From NCBI RefSeq assembly GCF_035222275.1, contig NC_085886.1, forward strand, positions 558,001 to 622,000: a stretch of DNA of 64,000 bases, given 5' to 3'. This DNA is from Podospora bellae-mahoneyi. Taxonomy: Eukaryota > Ascomycota > Sordariomycetes > Sordariales > Podosporaceae. Under the pieces are notes generated by a model. That model made no database searches and was not told the DNA's origin. It saw only the letters and a program-made list of their open reading frames with translations. Numbering within the stretch: position 1 is the stretch's first letter; each line of letters opens with the position of its first letter. This document shows, piece after piece, positions 43,345 through 53,619 of the stretch. The position numbers were made by a program, and so were the translations under genes.

Positions 43345-44901
43345 ATGCCCCCCATTCAACCCCGCGGCGTCGGCCCTACCGAGTCCTTCGTCTTTCCCAC
43401 AGGCACCGTCAAAGACAACCTTCGGACTTTTTTTCGAGCTTGCGAACTGGGCAGCACCAGATATGTCGAGAAATGTATCAAATCTCTTTCTCCTGCGGGC
43501 AGGGTGCCGCTCTTGAACTATAGCACCAGTTCAAAGAATCGTCTAAAAGCGCTGCACCTTGCGGCCCAGGCCGGCCATAACGATATTGTCCGGTTGTTAC
43601 TCGAAGCGGGTGCACAGGTTGATGTGGCGGCTGAGAAGGGCGTGACACCTCTGGCCTGTGCAGCCGCCTCGGGACAGTCTGGGACTCTTCAGATTCTCCT
43701 GGAGCATGGGGCTGATCCGCATCGCCTCATGGAGGATGGGCTCACCATTATTTCTCATGCTGCCAGGTCAGACGTGGTGCGAGGACAGGCGGATACCATC
43801 GCCATGCTGATTGAACACGGAGTTGATCCCAATGCCATCGACGAGACGCCCAAAAAGTCAGCCCTGAACTGGGCCTGCAGTCAAGGCAATCTTGCTGTGG
43901 TGAGGATTCTCCTCGACCCAAACGTTGGTGGCGTCAAGCCAGGTGAGATTCTCGGCGATGACAGGTGGACAGCCCTTCACTTCGCTGCCCGATGTCAAGT
44001 GCTCGCCGGCAAGGATGTCACCCAGTACCTCATAAGTGCAGGGATGGATCAGACAGTTGGAGACATCGACGGCTGGCTTCCTATCCACTACGCGGCTAAA
44101 TACGCCAACGTCGTCACCCTCGGCTACCTCATCCACCAAAAGCCCGGGCTTTCCCAACTCATCGAAATTAAAACTGATACCGGCGGCACCCTTCTTCATT
44201 GTGCCTGTGATGAAGGGGAGGCAATCAAGTGGCTTCTTCGACATGGCGCAGACGTCAATGCTCAAGACGATGAAGGCGACACGCCGCTGGGCTTGTCGTG
44301 CTATGACGGGATGGGCGATACTGTGAACCTCCTTCTCCAGGCCGGAGCGGACCCAAAGATTCAAAATGAGGAGAAGCGAACCGCGCTTCACTGGGCTGCG
44401 AGTGGTGGGGCGGTTAATGCCGGCCGGGAGCTGCTCAACAAGTGCCCGGCTATTTTACATATCAAGGACGAAAAGAACCTTTCTGCTATGCATCTAGCCA
44501 TCAGGAAGTTTGAGCCAACTTTTGCTGAGATGCTCCTGGATGAGTTCTACCCGGAGTATGCGACAAATCTACACGGGGATTTGACGGCTGTGCATGAGCC
44601 TTCGGGAGAAACACCTTTGATATCAGCGGTGAAGAGATTTCAGGTTGGGGTGGTGGAAAGGTTGTTGAAGTTGGGGGCCGAGGCTGATGTCAAGGATAAG
44701 AGCGGGAAGACGCCGTTGGTGTATGCCAGTCGGGCAAGGAAGCATAGTGAGAAGTTGGTTGAAATGCTGCTGGATCATCAGGCGGCGGAGAAGGCTAAGG
44801 AGGCGGCGGAGAAGGAGACGGGGGATGAGAAGATGCCGATGGAGTTGCAACATATGCTTCAGATTTTGAAGACGGTGTTGGAGGAGCAGGAGAGGGAGTG
44901 A
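43345..44901 (+). CDS. ankyrin-repeat protein
   Basis: Single exon, 518 aa, made of about a dozen ankyrin repeats from residue 65 to 480: for example ALHLAAQAGHNDIVRLLLEAG, TPLACAAASGQSGTLQILLE, ALNWACSQGNLAVVRILLD, TLLHCACDEGEAIKWLLRHG and TALHWAASGGAVNAGRELL. The last 35 residues are a Lys/Glu/Ala-rich helix that may form a coiled coil. No enzyme, membrane or DNA-binding domain. It is a protein-interaction scaffold; partner unknown. Confidence 0.92.
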   Translation: MPPIQPRGVGPTESFVFPTGTVKDNLRTFFRACELGSTRYVEKCIKSLSPAGRVPLLNYSTSSKNRLKALHLAAQAGHNDIVRLLLEAGAQVDVAAEKGVTPLACAAASGQSGTLQILLEHGADPHRLMEDGLTIISHAARSDVVRGQADTIAMLIEHGVDPNAIDETPKKSALNWACSQGNLAVVRILLDPNVGGVKPGEILGDDRWTALHFAARCQVLAGKDVTQYLISAGMDQTVGDIDGWLPIHYAAKYANVVTLGYLIHQKPGLSQLIEIKTDTGGTLLHCACDEGEAIKWLLRHGADVNAQDDEGDTPLGLSCYDGMGDTVNLLLQAGADPKIQNEEKRTALHWAASGGAVNAGRELLNKCPAILHIKDEKNLSAMHLAIRKFEPTFAEMLLDEFYPEYATNLHGDLTAVHEPSGETPLISAVKRFQVGVVERLLKLGAEADVKDKSGKTPLVYASRARKHSEKLVEMLLDHQAAEKAKEAAEKETGDEKMPMELQHMLQILKTVLEEQERE

Positions 44902-46019
44902 TGTGGTCAGATTAAGGGGAAGTAAGGTTTCAAACATCTGCTCTGATCTGGAAATTAGAGTGGGTACTTGTCCTTACCCAGCCATGAGTGCCGTGTTGTT
45001 CTAATGTGTTATTTGCCTTAGGAATCGCGATGATATATCGGAATAGCCGTACCTTTACCTAACATTGTTCACATTCAATGTCACAGAAACAACACACCAG
45101 ACACGATTAGCTACGACTAATAATTTCAAGGACTCTGACCGTCGCTTGATAACAAGTACCCCGTACCCTAGGAAATTCTCTGCTGCGTTACAGTCGCTGC
45201 GGGCTAGTGACGTCATTGCGCTTGTGTCGGATATGGAGGTTTATCTAACATTAAGAACCTTTCAAAACCACGCCGGACTAGGACATTTGGAAGTCAACAG
45301 GTACAATAAATGTTATGGTCAATGACTACAGCTTATCCTCTACATTAGATCTAGATAACCGTGACATGTTCGCCATCAGAAAGGATAGAGTGTCGTGATG
45401 TCACCTAGGGTTAGGGCTCTGCGCGGTCATGGGGTGTCTCATGTGAGCGGAGCTAGGTTGCTTTCTAACCGAAATCCGAGCCCCTCTGTGGGTCGCCACT
45501 CGTCTCGATCTCGGTCTTGCATTCCCAAAGACGTGTGCGCCGAAATCCCATAGAAATGAATGCGAAAATCTTGGAACCGCAGCCATGGCAAAATATCCAT
45601 GACCCTTTTAGGAATAATCACTCTATCGCCCTAACAGACAACCATTGGGCTACGGGAGACGCTGCTTCAAAGGTGGCCAGAGAGAGCGAAGAGTTTGGGT
45701 GAGCAGGTGAGCAACAAGACTTGGGACGCTCAAGGTACGAGAACTTGGCACGGAAACATTCTGGTCTTGTCCGGCCGCCCCCCCCCCCACCGCAACCAAG
45801 TTGACACCACTCAACCCGCCCACCCTGGGCCTGGACTGGGGGTACAGAGTACAGGCACGCTCGCCAGCCTTTTTGGGTTGCGCCCGCCACCAGGAAATAC
45901 CAGTTCTTTGACCCTTCCTCTGCTATCTGCAATCTTGCTTGCACCGTCTCCATCCAACTGAACGATGTAGGCAGAGCAAGACCCACTTGCCCTCTAGCCC
46001 TAGCATCCAACGCCCTAGA
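44902..46019. other. intergenic region, 1.1 kb
   Basis: Promoter of the histidine kinase gene. Contains TAGGGTTAGGG (45,406-45,416), two telomere-type units, and a run of ten C near 45,783. No gene supported. Confidence 0.45.
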
Positions 46020-49000
46020 ATGTCGGTTCATGGCCCCGAGCCACCGGTGCCGGCCGTTGTGGCAGCAAGTGACGCCGTCGAGGTGAAAAGCTCTGAGCGA
46101 GCCAGGCAGAGAGAGATCGCAGCGTACGTCGCCCACGCCCGCGCTCAACACCTCGATCTCACTCACCTAACTGTGACCCTCCTGTGTAGTTACCTCTTGG
46201 CCGCCTCGTTCCCTCCAGATCTCCCCACCGCTTTCGCCGAAAAGGCCACGCTGAACTCGGACCCCATCCTCAATGGCCTCACTCAACTCGGCGCCCTGCG
46301 ACTGGGCTGCGACAGAGCCTTTGTGTCTCTCATCGATAGAACATACCAATATGTCGTCTCGGAGATCACGCGATCACACTCGCTTTTTGACTTGATCTCC
46401 GACCCGGGAGACACCATCGCGATAGGTGTTTGCAAGCTGAGGAATTGCGATGGTGTGTGTCCGGCAACCATGAACGCGTTTATGGACGAGACAGGTGAAT
46501 GGGTGAAAACAGGACCCGATGTCATTGCGAATAGAACGAGATATATCATCAACAACTTCACGACACACCCCGACTACAAAGACCGCCCATATGTCAAGAA
46601 TTACCCCTACTTCCGATCATACCTCGAGGTCCCTCTGGTCTCTTCGCTTGGGTACTTGATGGGAAGCTACTGCGTGGTGGACAGCAAGTTGAATGAGTTT
46701 GACGATGACGAAAAAGTGGAGATTATGAACGAGATTGCTGCCGCCATCATGGCGCATCTGGAGAATGTTAGGATAAAGCAGAGCCGAGATCGTTCGGCCC
46801 AGCTAATACAAGGGTTAAGCGGATTCATCAGGCATGAACCACCCTCACAGCGGCCCTCCCGTGCGAGTGCCATACCTAGGCCGGCGCCCAGCGACCTCGA
46901 TCCTCCGACAACGACGGAGCAGCCGGGCAGCATTGGAGGTTCCAACGACGACGGCAAATCCTCCGGCAGAGCTGATTCGACTGATGTGCAGTCGTCTGAC
47001 GGGTCTCAACGACCAGAACCGATTAATGTCATTTCATCGTCGTCAATCGAGTCAGGCCAGTCTGGCCTCTCTTTGTTGTCAGAAGCCAGACAGACTCCTT
47101 CCGAGACACCTCCAACAACCCCGCGGGACGAGGTCAACGAGAATCCGATGGAACAACAATTGAAGACGGCTATCGCTCGCACCGATGCAGACAAAGCCGC
47201 CATTGCAAACCCACCGGCCCCCTCATCGGAAACCTCGGAATCACACGGGAGTGGCTTCATATCTTCAGCCAACATCAAAACCACCTTCTTCCGAGCCGCC
47301 GGTACCATTCGACGCTCTATGGACATGGATGGCTTCATGTTTCTCGACGCAGTGCCAAGTTCTTATAGAGACAGGTCCGACCAGCCCACTCTGAGTAGCC
47401 AGCCAGGGACTCTCCACGACTATGAAGAAGGCCCATTTTGCTCTGCCATTGTCAAATCTTGTCTAGGGCCCACTGGTGAAAACATTACTCACTCTTCCCA
47501 GACGCGCCTGCCTGAAGTATCGCTTCAACGGTTTATCCGCGCATTCCCTCAGGGCAAAGTGTTTACCGCTGATGAATATGGCCCGATCGATGACAGTTAC
47601 GGACCTGGGAAGCGATTCCAGTCCTCTCGTCAACAACCAGACCCAGCAACTGTACGACTGAAGGATGACATTGACGCCCTATTCCGAGTTTTGCCCTCTG
47701 CCAAATACGTCGTCTTCCTGCCGTTGTGGCATTTCCAGCGCGAATGCTGGTATGCTGCCAGTCTGGGTTGGGTGGAAGACCCGACTCGGGCTATCGACAT
47801 CACGGATATCGGTCTGGTGTCTGCGTTCGGCAATTCCATCATGGCCGAGGTATCACGACTTGAAGCCCTCGCCGCCAGTCGCGCAAAGTCAGACTTTGTT
47901 TCATCCCTTAGCCATGAATTGCGCAGTCCACTTCATGGAATCATGGCCAGCAGCGAGTTGCTGCGAGAGAATATGTTGGACAGCCCACTCTTGTCGACTT
48001 TGGATATGCTGGACTCCTGCGCCACAACGTTACTCGACACGTTCAACAACTTGCTCGACCACGCTGTGGTGACCCACGCCGGCCGGGAACGTGATCACAA
48101 GTCACCGGCTGCACAGCTCCGAGTCACTGACTTGGGGCTGCTCGTGGAGGAAGTTGTGGAAACCATCCGTGTCGGCCACCTATCTGGGAACGCCTTCCAC
48201 ATGCAATCGTCGATGCTCAAGAAGATAGCAGAACCAGTTAACAGCAGCGTACCCGACCGTCCATTACTGATTACCGTCCATGTCGCGATGAAATCTGCCT
48301 GGAGAATGCCGGTCAACGTCGGTGCATGGAAGCGCATCGTCATGAACATTTTTGGAAATGCCCTGAAGTACACTTTGACTGGACGAATTGAGGTGAAACT
48401 CAAAACAGTTCAGCGACTGGATAAGACAGGGAAGTCTTCTGAACATATCTCCTTCTCGGTGCAGGACACTGGGTTGGGAATGTCTTCCGACTATTTGAAG
48501 TATCACCTGTTCACCCCGTTTTCCCAGGAAAATAGCCACTCACCGGGCATGGGCCTCGGCCTCAGCATTGTCCAGCAACTGGTCAATGACCTCGGAGGCG
48601 TCGTTGAAGTTTACAGCTCGGTTGGCATAGGTACATGCGTCGAAGTCCTCGTTCCCCTGAATAAGGATGAGACAGACTCATCGGTGGCAGTGCCTGTCCA
48701 ACCTCCACAGCAACTATTCGACGCACATCAACGCCAGCTCGCTGGTCGCACTTTGTGTCTGATCACGAGCGAAGTGTACAGTGCGTCCAACAACACTGGT
48801 CCAGGGGCCAACAAAGATCAGCGCCTTTGGACCATGAGTGTCGAAAGGGCTTTGAAGTCCAACGCGGGTGAGACCCTTGGTATGACAGTGACCATACCAA
48901 CACATAATGAGCCACTGCCAACCGCAGATATCTACGTTTTGGATTCTGGCGCGCCTCATGATACAGCACACAAAGACATCGATGACTTCATGGTCAGACA

Positions 49001-49808
49001 TTCGCATATTGCGCCCTTGGTCTTGCTGTGCTCAGGCTCTGGGCCGCCATCATGCCTGAAGTCGAGTACAACAAAGAATCACCCTCTTCACATCCACCAC
49101 CCCCTGGGCCCCAGGAAACTGGCGGCAGTATTATGCGCGGCTCTTGAAGCCAAAACGCCTCTCAACATCGACACAGTCCAGTCCATCAATTCGGCCCAAG
49201 CATCTGCCGTCGCCAAATGGATTACGCCTGTCCCTCTCAGTCCGGGTGTTCCTGCGCTGGCGAAACTGAAAACAGAACTAGGACCAATAACCGGACCAGA
49301 CCCTCGGCCGGCAGTGCCAGTGGAAGCGAAGACTAATAAGCCTATCACTTCACCAACGACGTCTAATGCTAAAGGCACCGCGCAATCCCCCTCCGCGCCC
49401 ACCAGGCATCTCTTGCTTGTTGACGACAACCCCATCAACATCAAACTCCTCACACAGGTGGTCCGCAAACTCAACCACACCTTTCTCACTGCAGCCAATG
49501 GCTTGGAAGCTGCACAACTTTACAAGAAATCTTTGGAAGGCCAGGGGGCGCGGTTTGATTTGGTGTTTATGGATATCAGCATGCCCATCATGAATGGCTT
49601 CGAGGCCACACGGGAAATTAGGCAGATGGAGGCCAACGCGGGTGTTGTTGACAAGGTCAAGATTGTTGCTCTCACGGGACTAAGCAGCGACTTAAGCCGG
49701 AATGAGGCGACGGCGAGCGGGTGTGACTTATTCCTGACGAAGCCAGTCAAGATGAATGTTGTCAGGGAGGTGCTGAATGAGCTGAACAACGATAGCGTAG
49801 GGGGGTGA
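46020..49808 (+). CDS. GAF-type hybrid histidine kinase
   Basis: Two-component sensor. The first in-frame ATG is 46020. A 66-nt intron (46124-46189: GTACGT, CCTAAC branch site, TGTAG) is very likely; being a multiple of three it does not break the frame. Spliced length is 1240 aa. A GAF domain spans about 70-250 (ALRLGCDRAFVSLIDRTYQY; SLGYLMGSYCVVD), then a disordered Ser/Pro-rich stretch, the H-box SHELRSPLHG (His610), the HATPase domain with N-box (WKRIVMNIFGNALKYT) and G-boxes (DTGLGM, GMGLGLSIV), and a receiver domain with phosphoacceptor Asp1163 (VFMDISMP) and TKPVK. Signals would pass through a histidine phosphotransfer protein to the HOG-type pathway. Ligand of the GAF unknown; no membrane segment. 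Confidence 0.93.
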   Translation: MSVHGPEPPVPAVVAASDAVEVKSSERARQREIAAYVAHARAQHLDLTHLTVTLLCSYLLAASFPPDLPTAFAEKATLNSDPILNGLTQLGALRLGCDRAFVSLIDRTYQYVVSEITRSHSLFDLISDPGDTIAIGVCKLRNCDGVCPATMNAFMDETGEWVKTGPDVIANRTRYIINNFTTHPDYKDRPYVKNYPYFRSYLEVPLVSSLGYLMGSYCVVDSKLNEFDDDEKVEIMNEIAAAIMAHLENVRIKQSRDRSAQLIQGLSGFIRHEPPSQRPSRASAIPRPAPSDLDPPTTTEQPGSIGGSNDDGKSSGRADSTDVQSSDGSQRPEPINVISSSSIESGQSGLSLLSEARQTPSETPPTTPRDEVNENPMEQQLKTAIARTDADKAAIANPPAPSSETSESHGSGFISSANIKTTFFRAAGTIRRSMDMDGFMFLDAVPSSYRDRSDQPTLSSQPGTLHDYEEGPFCSAIVKSCLGPTGENITHSSQTRLPEVSLQRFIRAFPQGKVFTADEYGPIDDSYGPGKRFQSSRQQPDPATVRLKDDIDALFRVLPSAKYVVFLPLWHFQRECWYAASLGWVEDPTRAIDITDIGLVSAFGNSIMAEVSRLEALAASRAKSDFVSSLSHELRSPLHGIMASSELLRENMLDSPLLSTLDMLDSCATTLLDTFNNLLDHAVVTHAGRERDHKSPAAQLRVTDLGLLVEEVVETIRVGHLSGNAFHMQSSMLKKIAEPVNSSVPDRPLLITVHVAMKSAWRMPVNVGAWKRIVMNIFGNALKYTLTGRIEVKLKTVQRLDKTGKSSEHISFSVQDTGLGMSSDYLKYHLFTPFSQENSHSPGMGLGLSIVQQLVNDLGGVVEVYSSVGIGTCVEVLVPLNKDETDSSVAVPVQPPQQLFDAHQRQLAGRTLCLITSEVYSASNNTGPGANKDQRLWTMSVERALKSNAGETLGMTVTIPTHNEPLPTADIYVLDSGAPHDTAHKDIDDFMVRHSHIAPLVLLCSGSGPPSCLKSSTTKNHPLHIHHPLGPRKLAAVLCAALEAKTPLNIDTVQSINSAQASAVAKWITPVPLSPGVPALAKLKTELGPITGPDPRPAVPVEAKTNKPITSPTTSNAKGTAQSPSAPTRHLLLVDDNPINIKLLTQVVRKLNHTFLTAANGLEAAQLYKKSLEGQGARFDLVFMDISMPIMNGFEATREIRQMEANAGVVDKVKIVALTGLSSDLSRNEATASGCDLFLTKPVKMNVVREVLNELNNDSVGG

Positions 49809-50398
49809 GCAGGTAGCTCAGGATAGACTGATGAGCGGTAATATTTGTGGAAGGACGCAGCAGCAGATGTGATCTTGCGTTAAATCACGCTGTTGAGATC
49901 CAACAAGAACAAATAACGGAGGCGACAGGTGCACCGGCGTCCCACCATGCATGCCAGAATCAACAGCAATGGCTAGGTGTGTTCATAACGGAGAGCAAAA
50001 CAACGCAGTACCTCGCGCCGCGGTTTATATATATACGAAGAGACGAATCTTGACAGAATTAGGTAGCGGAGTTATCAGATGGAAAACACGCCGCAGGAAT
50101 ATCACGGATGGCGCTTGGGAGCGAAAGCGCAACGTGCGAAACCCACGCCCCATACAGGAATTTGGGGCAGGGATTACAAAAGGGGAGCACGAGACAACAA
50201 TGGGATGATACACAGGTATGGATATGATGATATATATATACGTTATTGAAATTATACCAAATAGAAGACTTTTTTTTCTCTTCGACCACCGCAATCTAAC
50301 CCCCAAAACCGAATGTCAAAAACCCCCCAACTCCAATACCCAAAGACTAAACCAAAAGAAAGGAGTCCACATCTAATAACCCAGACCTTGGAAACAAC
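49809..50398. other. intergenic region, 0.6 kb, convergent 3' ends
   Basis: Lies between two convergent genes. AT-rich with ATATATAT runs (50,025-50,035 and 50,230-50,240). No gene supported. Confidence 0.45.
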
Positions 50399-52444
50399 TC
50401 ACCTCCTAACCCAATAACCCCCCCTCCCATGCATCCTATCCTTCGCCTCGGGATCAAACCCCCGAATCCCAACCTTGTGAAGCGGCACACTCGGCACTTT
50501 GCTGGCGACTTTTTCCTTGACATCCAGAAATCTCTCCCCCATTCCTCTCTCACTCTTCTTTTGCTTCAGCAGCACCGCCGCGTTTTCAGGTCCCCAATTT
50601 TCTCTCCTTCCCGGCCCAGAAAGGCAAGACAAGACCATGTGCACGTCCTGACTAAACGCCACTAGTTTGTCCTCTATCTGCGCGTTGAACCCCAGACACG
50701 GGCGAAGATACCCCATCGCAATGACTTTGATCTCCCTCCCGAGAAAACCACGGGGGAATTCGTGGAGCAGGTGGACAGCCACCTGCGGCTCTGGGGCCGC
50801 TTGCGGTCGGGAGGAGGGGAGAGGGCCGGCGGAGATGAGAGCCTCGTGCCAGACTGGCGACGGGGGCGGGGGGCAGTCGGGGGAGGAGGAGGCGGTTTTG
50901 GGCGGGAGGATGCACGCCCACCCGGCGTACACACCCCTCAGGGCGAACCTTGCTGATTCGGGGGATGTGCGCAGCAGGTTTGCGGTGGGGACGCCAAGTT
51001 CGGCGGTGGATCTCCCTGTTCCTCGGTTGACGAGGCCGGTGAATTTCAGGGGGAAGGGGGGCATGGGGCCGGAGTCGGGGCCAATATCATGGCATGAGGA
51101 GGAGGAGGAGGAGGAGGAGGATGAGCGGGAGGAGGGGATGTACGAGTTTTTTTCTTGACGGAGGGCGGCATTTTCGTTTATTTTGTCCGTGGCTACCTCG
51201 TAGGCTAGGGTTTTCACCAGGCCGGGGGCGACGCGGTCGTAGCCTGCTTGGATGGGGGCGATGATGGGGTCGATGCGGGAGAGGATCACCTTTGAGCCGA
51301 CAAAGGCTGCAGCTTCGAGGGGGAGGGTGGAGAGGGTTGCGCCGCGGAATTTGGACGAGTCGGTTGAGGTGCTGGCTACGCGGAAGATGGGGGAGGAGCA
51401 GAGGATTTTGCGTTTTGAGGAGGAGCTGGTTTCGTCTGCCTGACCATCAGGGGGGCCACCGGCGCAGAGGTGAAGACGAAAGTAACCGTCGTCCGAGGCT
51501 TCAGGGATGCGGACCACGTGGGTTTCGCGGGGGATGTGGGCTTTTTTGGGGCCTTTATCTTTGAGCATCTTTCTGGCGGCTTTGTCCATGTCTCTCTTCC
51601 AGCCGCGCTCGGTGTCACGCTCGACTTCGTCTGGCTGGACGGCGACGGAAGGGGTGACGTTGAACCAGTCGTCTGTGGAGCCGAAGAAGGCTTTGATCTT
51701 CATGCCGCTGTCGCCGGAGAAGCCGCGTTGTTGAAGCCATATTGAGCGATCTGGTGGGAGGGGATAGTCTGGGGCGCTGAAGATGGATATCTCAACTGAG
51801 GTGCTGGGGCCACGATAAAAGATGAGTGGTGAGGAATGTCGCAAAATGGTGTAGTGTTTTGTTGACTCGGTCGGCGGTGGGATCAAGCCACCGGCGAAAT
51901 AACGGGCTTCTGAAAGGGCGTTTTGCCAGAATGGTTTTGACTCTGCACCAGAGTTAGGTCCGGGGGTCACACCCGGCCCGAATGTCGCAGCGGCGCTGAC
52001 GGGTGTGGGAGTTGTTGGGCGTGGGCTCAGACTGGGAGACTTTAACCCGTACTGGGATAAATTCGGTAGACTGGTCTGCACCCGGAGCCGGTGACTGAGC
52101 GGCGGTGGTGGTGGTGGCGGTGGTGGTGGAAAATAGGGGCTTTGCGGGCTTCTGACTTCGCCGCGCGACACCGGCCGGAGAGGGTCTTCAATCCGGAGTG
52201 CACCGATGCCGGGATCTACATTGACCCGCACCGGAAGTGGGGGCGGCCGGGGCGGCCTCGGCGGTGGTGGTGGAAGTGGAAGCGTCGGGAGCGGTGTATA
52301 CGGAGGTGGTGGTGGTTGTTGTTGCTCCCAGTGGTTTTCAGGGGTTGCCGTTGCCCGCAGGTCAACAACAGGTGATGGTGGTGGACGGTCAAAGTCAGGA
52401 GCTGGTGGTCTTTGTCCAACATGCAGACACGAGGGGTGATCCAT
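50399..52444 (-). CDS. proline-rich protein with C-terminal riboflavin-kinase-like domain
   Basis: Single exon, 681 aa from ATG 52444 (the frame is open eight codons further but without an ATG). Residues 1-150 are very Pro-rich, with runs of 8-10 Pro. Residues 160-460 are a conserved-looking domain of unknown role (HYTILRHSSPLIFYRGPSTS) ending in a Ser run. Residues 463-605 match riboflavin kinase (FMN1/RFK): FTGLVNRGTGRSTAELGVPT, then GVYAGWA, then LLHEFPRGFLGREIKVIAMG and YLRPCLGF. In active enzymes the METHIM motif carries the catalytic Glu; here that place reads VAVHLL, and the Glu of GYLRPE is Cys. It is therefore probably not a working flavokinase and may bind nucleotide or flavin, or only proteins. 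Confidence 0.78.
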   Translation of the reverse strand: MDHPSCLHVGQRPPAPDFDRPPPSPVVDLRATATPENHWEQQQPPPPPYTPLPTLPLPPPPPRPPRPPPLPVRVNVDPGIGALRIEDPLRPVSRGEVRSPQSPYFPPPPPPPPPPLSHRLRVQTSLPNLSQYGLKSPSLSPRPTTPTPVSAAATFGPGVTPGPNSGAESKPFWQNALSEARYFAGGLIPPPTESTKHYTILRHSSPLIFYRGPSTSVEISIFSAPDYPLPPDRSIWLQQRGFSGDSGMKIKAFFGSTDDWFNVTPSVAVQPDEVERDTERGWKRDMDKAARKMLKDKGPKKAHIPRETHVVRIPEASDDGYFRLHLCAGGPPDGQADETSSSSKRKILCSSPIFRVASTSTDSSKFRGATLSTLPLEAAAFVGSKVILSRIDPIIAPIQAGYDRVAPGLVKTLAYEVATDKINENAALRQEKNSYIPSSRSSSSSSSSSSCHDIGPDSGPMPPFPLKFTGLVNRGTGRSTAELGVPTANLLRTSPESARFALRGVYAGWACILPPKTASSSPDCPPPPSPVWHEALISAGPLPSSRPQAAPEPQVAVHLLHEFPRGFLGREIKVIAMGYLRPCLGFNAQIEDKLVAFSQDVHMVLSCLSGPGRRENWGPENAAVLLKQKKSERGMGERFLDVKEKVASKVPSVPLHKVGIRGFDPEAKDRMHGRGGYWVRR

Positions 52445-53619
52445 TATCCTCAAAAAATACTCTTCCAAAATAACTTTAATTATGAGCCCAGTTTGTTTGA
52501 AGATTCTGAGTTGATGAAAACACGAATCTCAAGTTTGCTTGCTGCTCGGAAATGAACAAAACAAACAGTGGAGCAGCAGGTCTGGGCACTACGGATTGGG
52601 ACACTTGAATGTATAACCCTAACCCTATTCTATCCAAGACAACAAAGACACAGGGTGACTTGGATGAGGAAGTGGCTACAGTGAACAGAAACAGAAACTC
52701 AAGAAATGCGTTAAATAGGTACCGTAAGTCAGAATTAACTGTGGATGTGGTTGCTGAAGTGGGGTTTCGACGATTCATTGTGTCAAGTTCTGATGTGTTG
52801 GGTAGTGTTTGTCTTGAAGAGTGATTGGTGACAAGCCACCGTCTCGAGCTTCAGTAAGTGGGAGAGAAGCAATGCCGCAGAAGTTTTGGTGTGCAAAGAC
52901 GAGCAAAACGGGAGCTACCTTCAGGTTTACATTGCACATTTTGAAGAGGCACGGCGGTACCTTTATAAATCTGTTCTCAAGCTCAAGACGCAGTTGCTGT
53001 TCTCTACCTACTGACCCGATCGTGGTTTTCAGCATCATTTCTGAAGCAGTGCCTCAGACTTCCTTCCGGTCTGATTTTGGTTCTCGTCCAATGGAAATGG
53101 CACGATCTCGTACATTTAATCGCCTGGATTCAATGTTTCCAATGATCAGGGTCAAGATCGACCCAGTACGTACCCTCTTCTGAAATGGGTTGTCGGCCAA
53201 TCAAAAGCAATCTGCCTTTGAACGATCATCCAGGCAGATATCATCTTTTGCCGGGCTTGGAGTCAAGGCATCGGAACGCGCTACAAGGCGCCACGCACCC
53301 AAGCTGAGAATATGGAAAGCATGTTCCTCCCCAAAGCCAAGTTCAGTTCCCACGTTTGCCAACAGGTGATGGCCAAGCTGTGTGGTATTTCTCCTGACTT
53401 TCCATCATCCTTCCACATTTAATGCGGCTCGAACTGTTCTGTTTTGAGGCCATTCACACTGCACAACACGTTCAACGCGAACAGGATACACCTCCAGCCC
53501 TGTACTCTTTTGACTTATCACCACTTTCTTGTTCGCAAGGAGATCCAAAATCTATAACCGCGATATCCTTCTCGGGCATTTAATGGAGCTTGCATCACAG
53601 AAGCCAAAGAAGGAACTAA
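52445..53619. other. intergenic region, 1.2 kb
   Basis: Contains TAACCCTAACCCTA (52,614-52,627), two telomere-type units. A possible two-exon frame (53,091-53,165 and 53,234-53,422) is too weak to call. Otherwise nothing supported. Confidence 0.4.

Noticed and set aside
53091-53422. Possible fifth member of the microprotein family
   Set aside because: The first exon (ending RVKIDP) and donor GTACGT resemble the family, but the second exon fits poorly and lacks the QN/strand motif.
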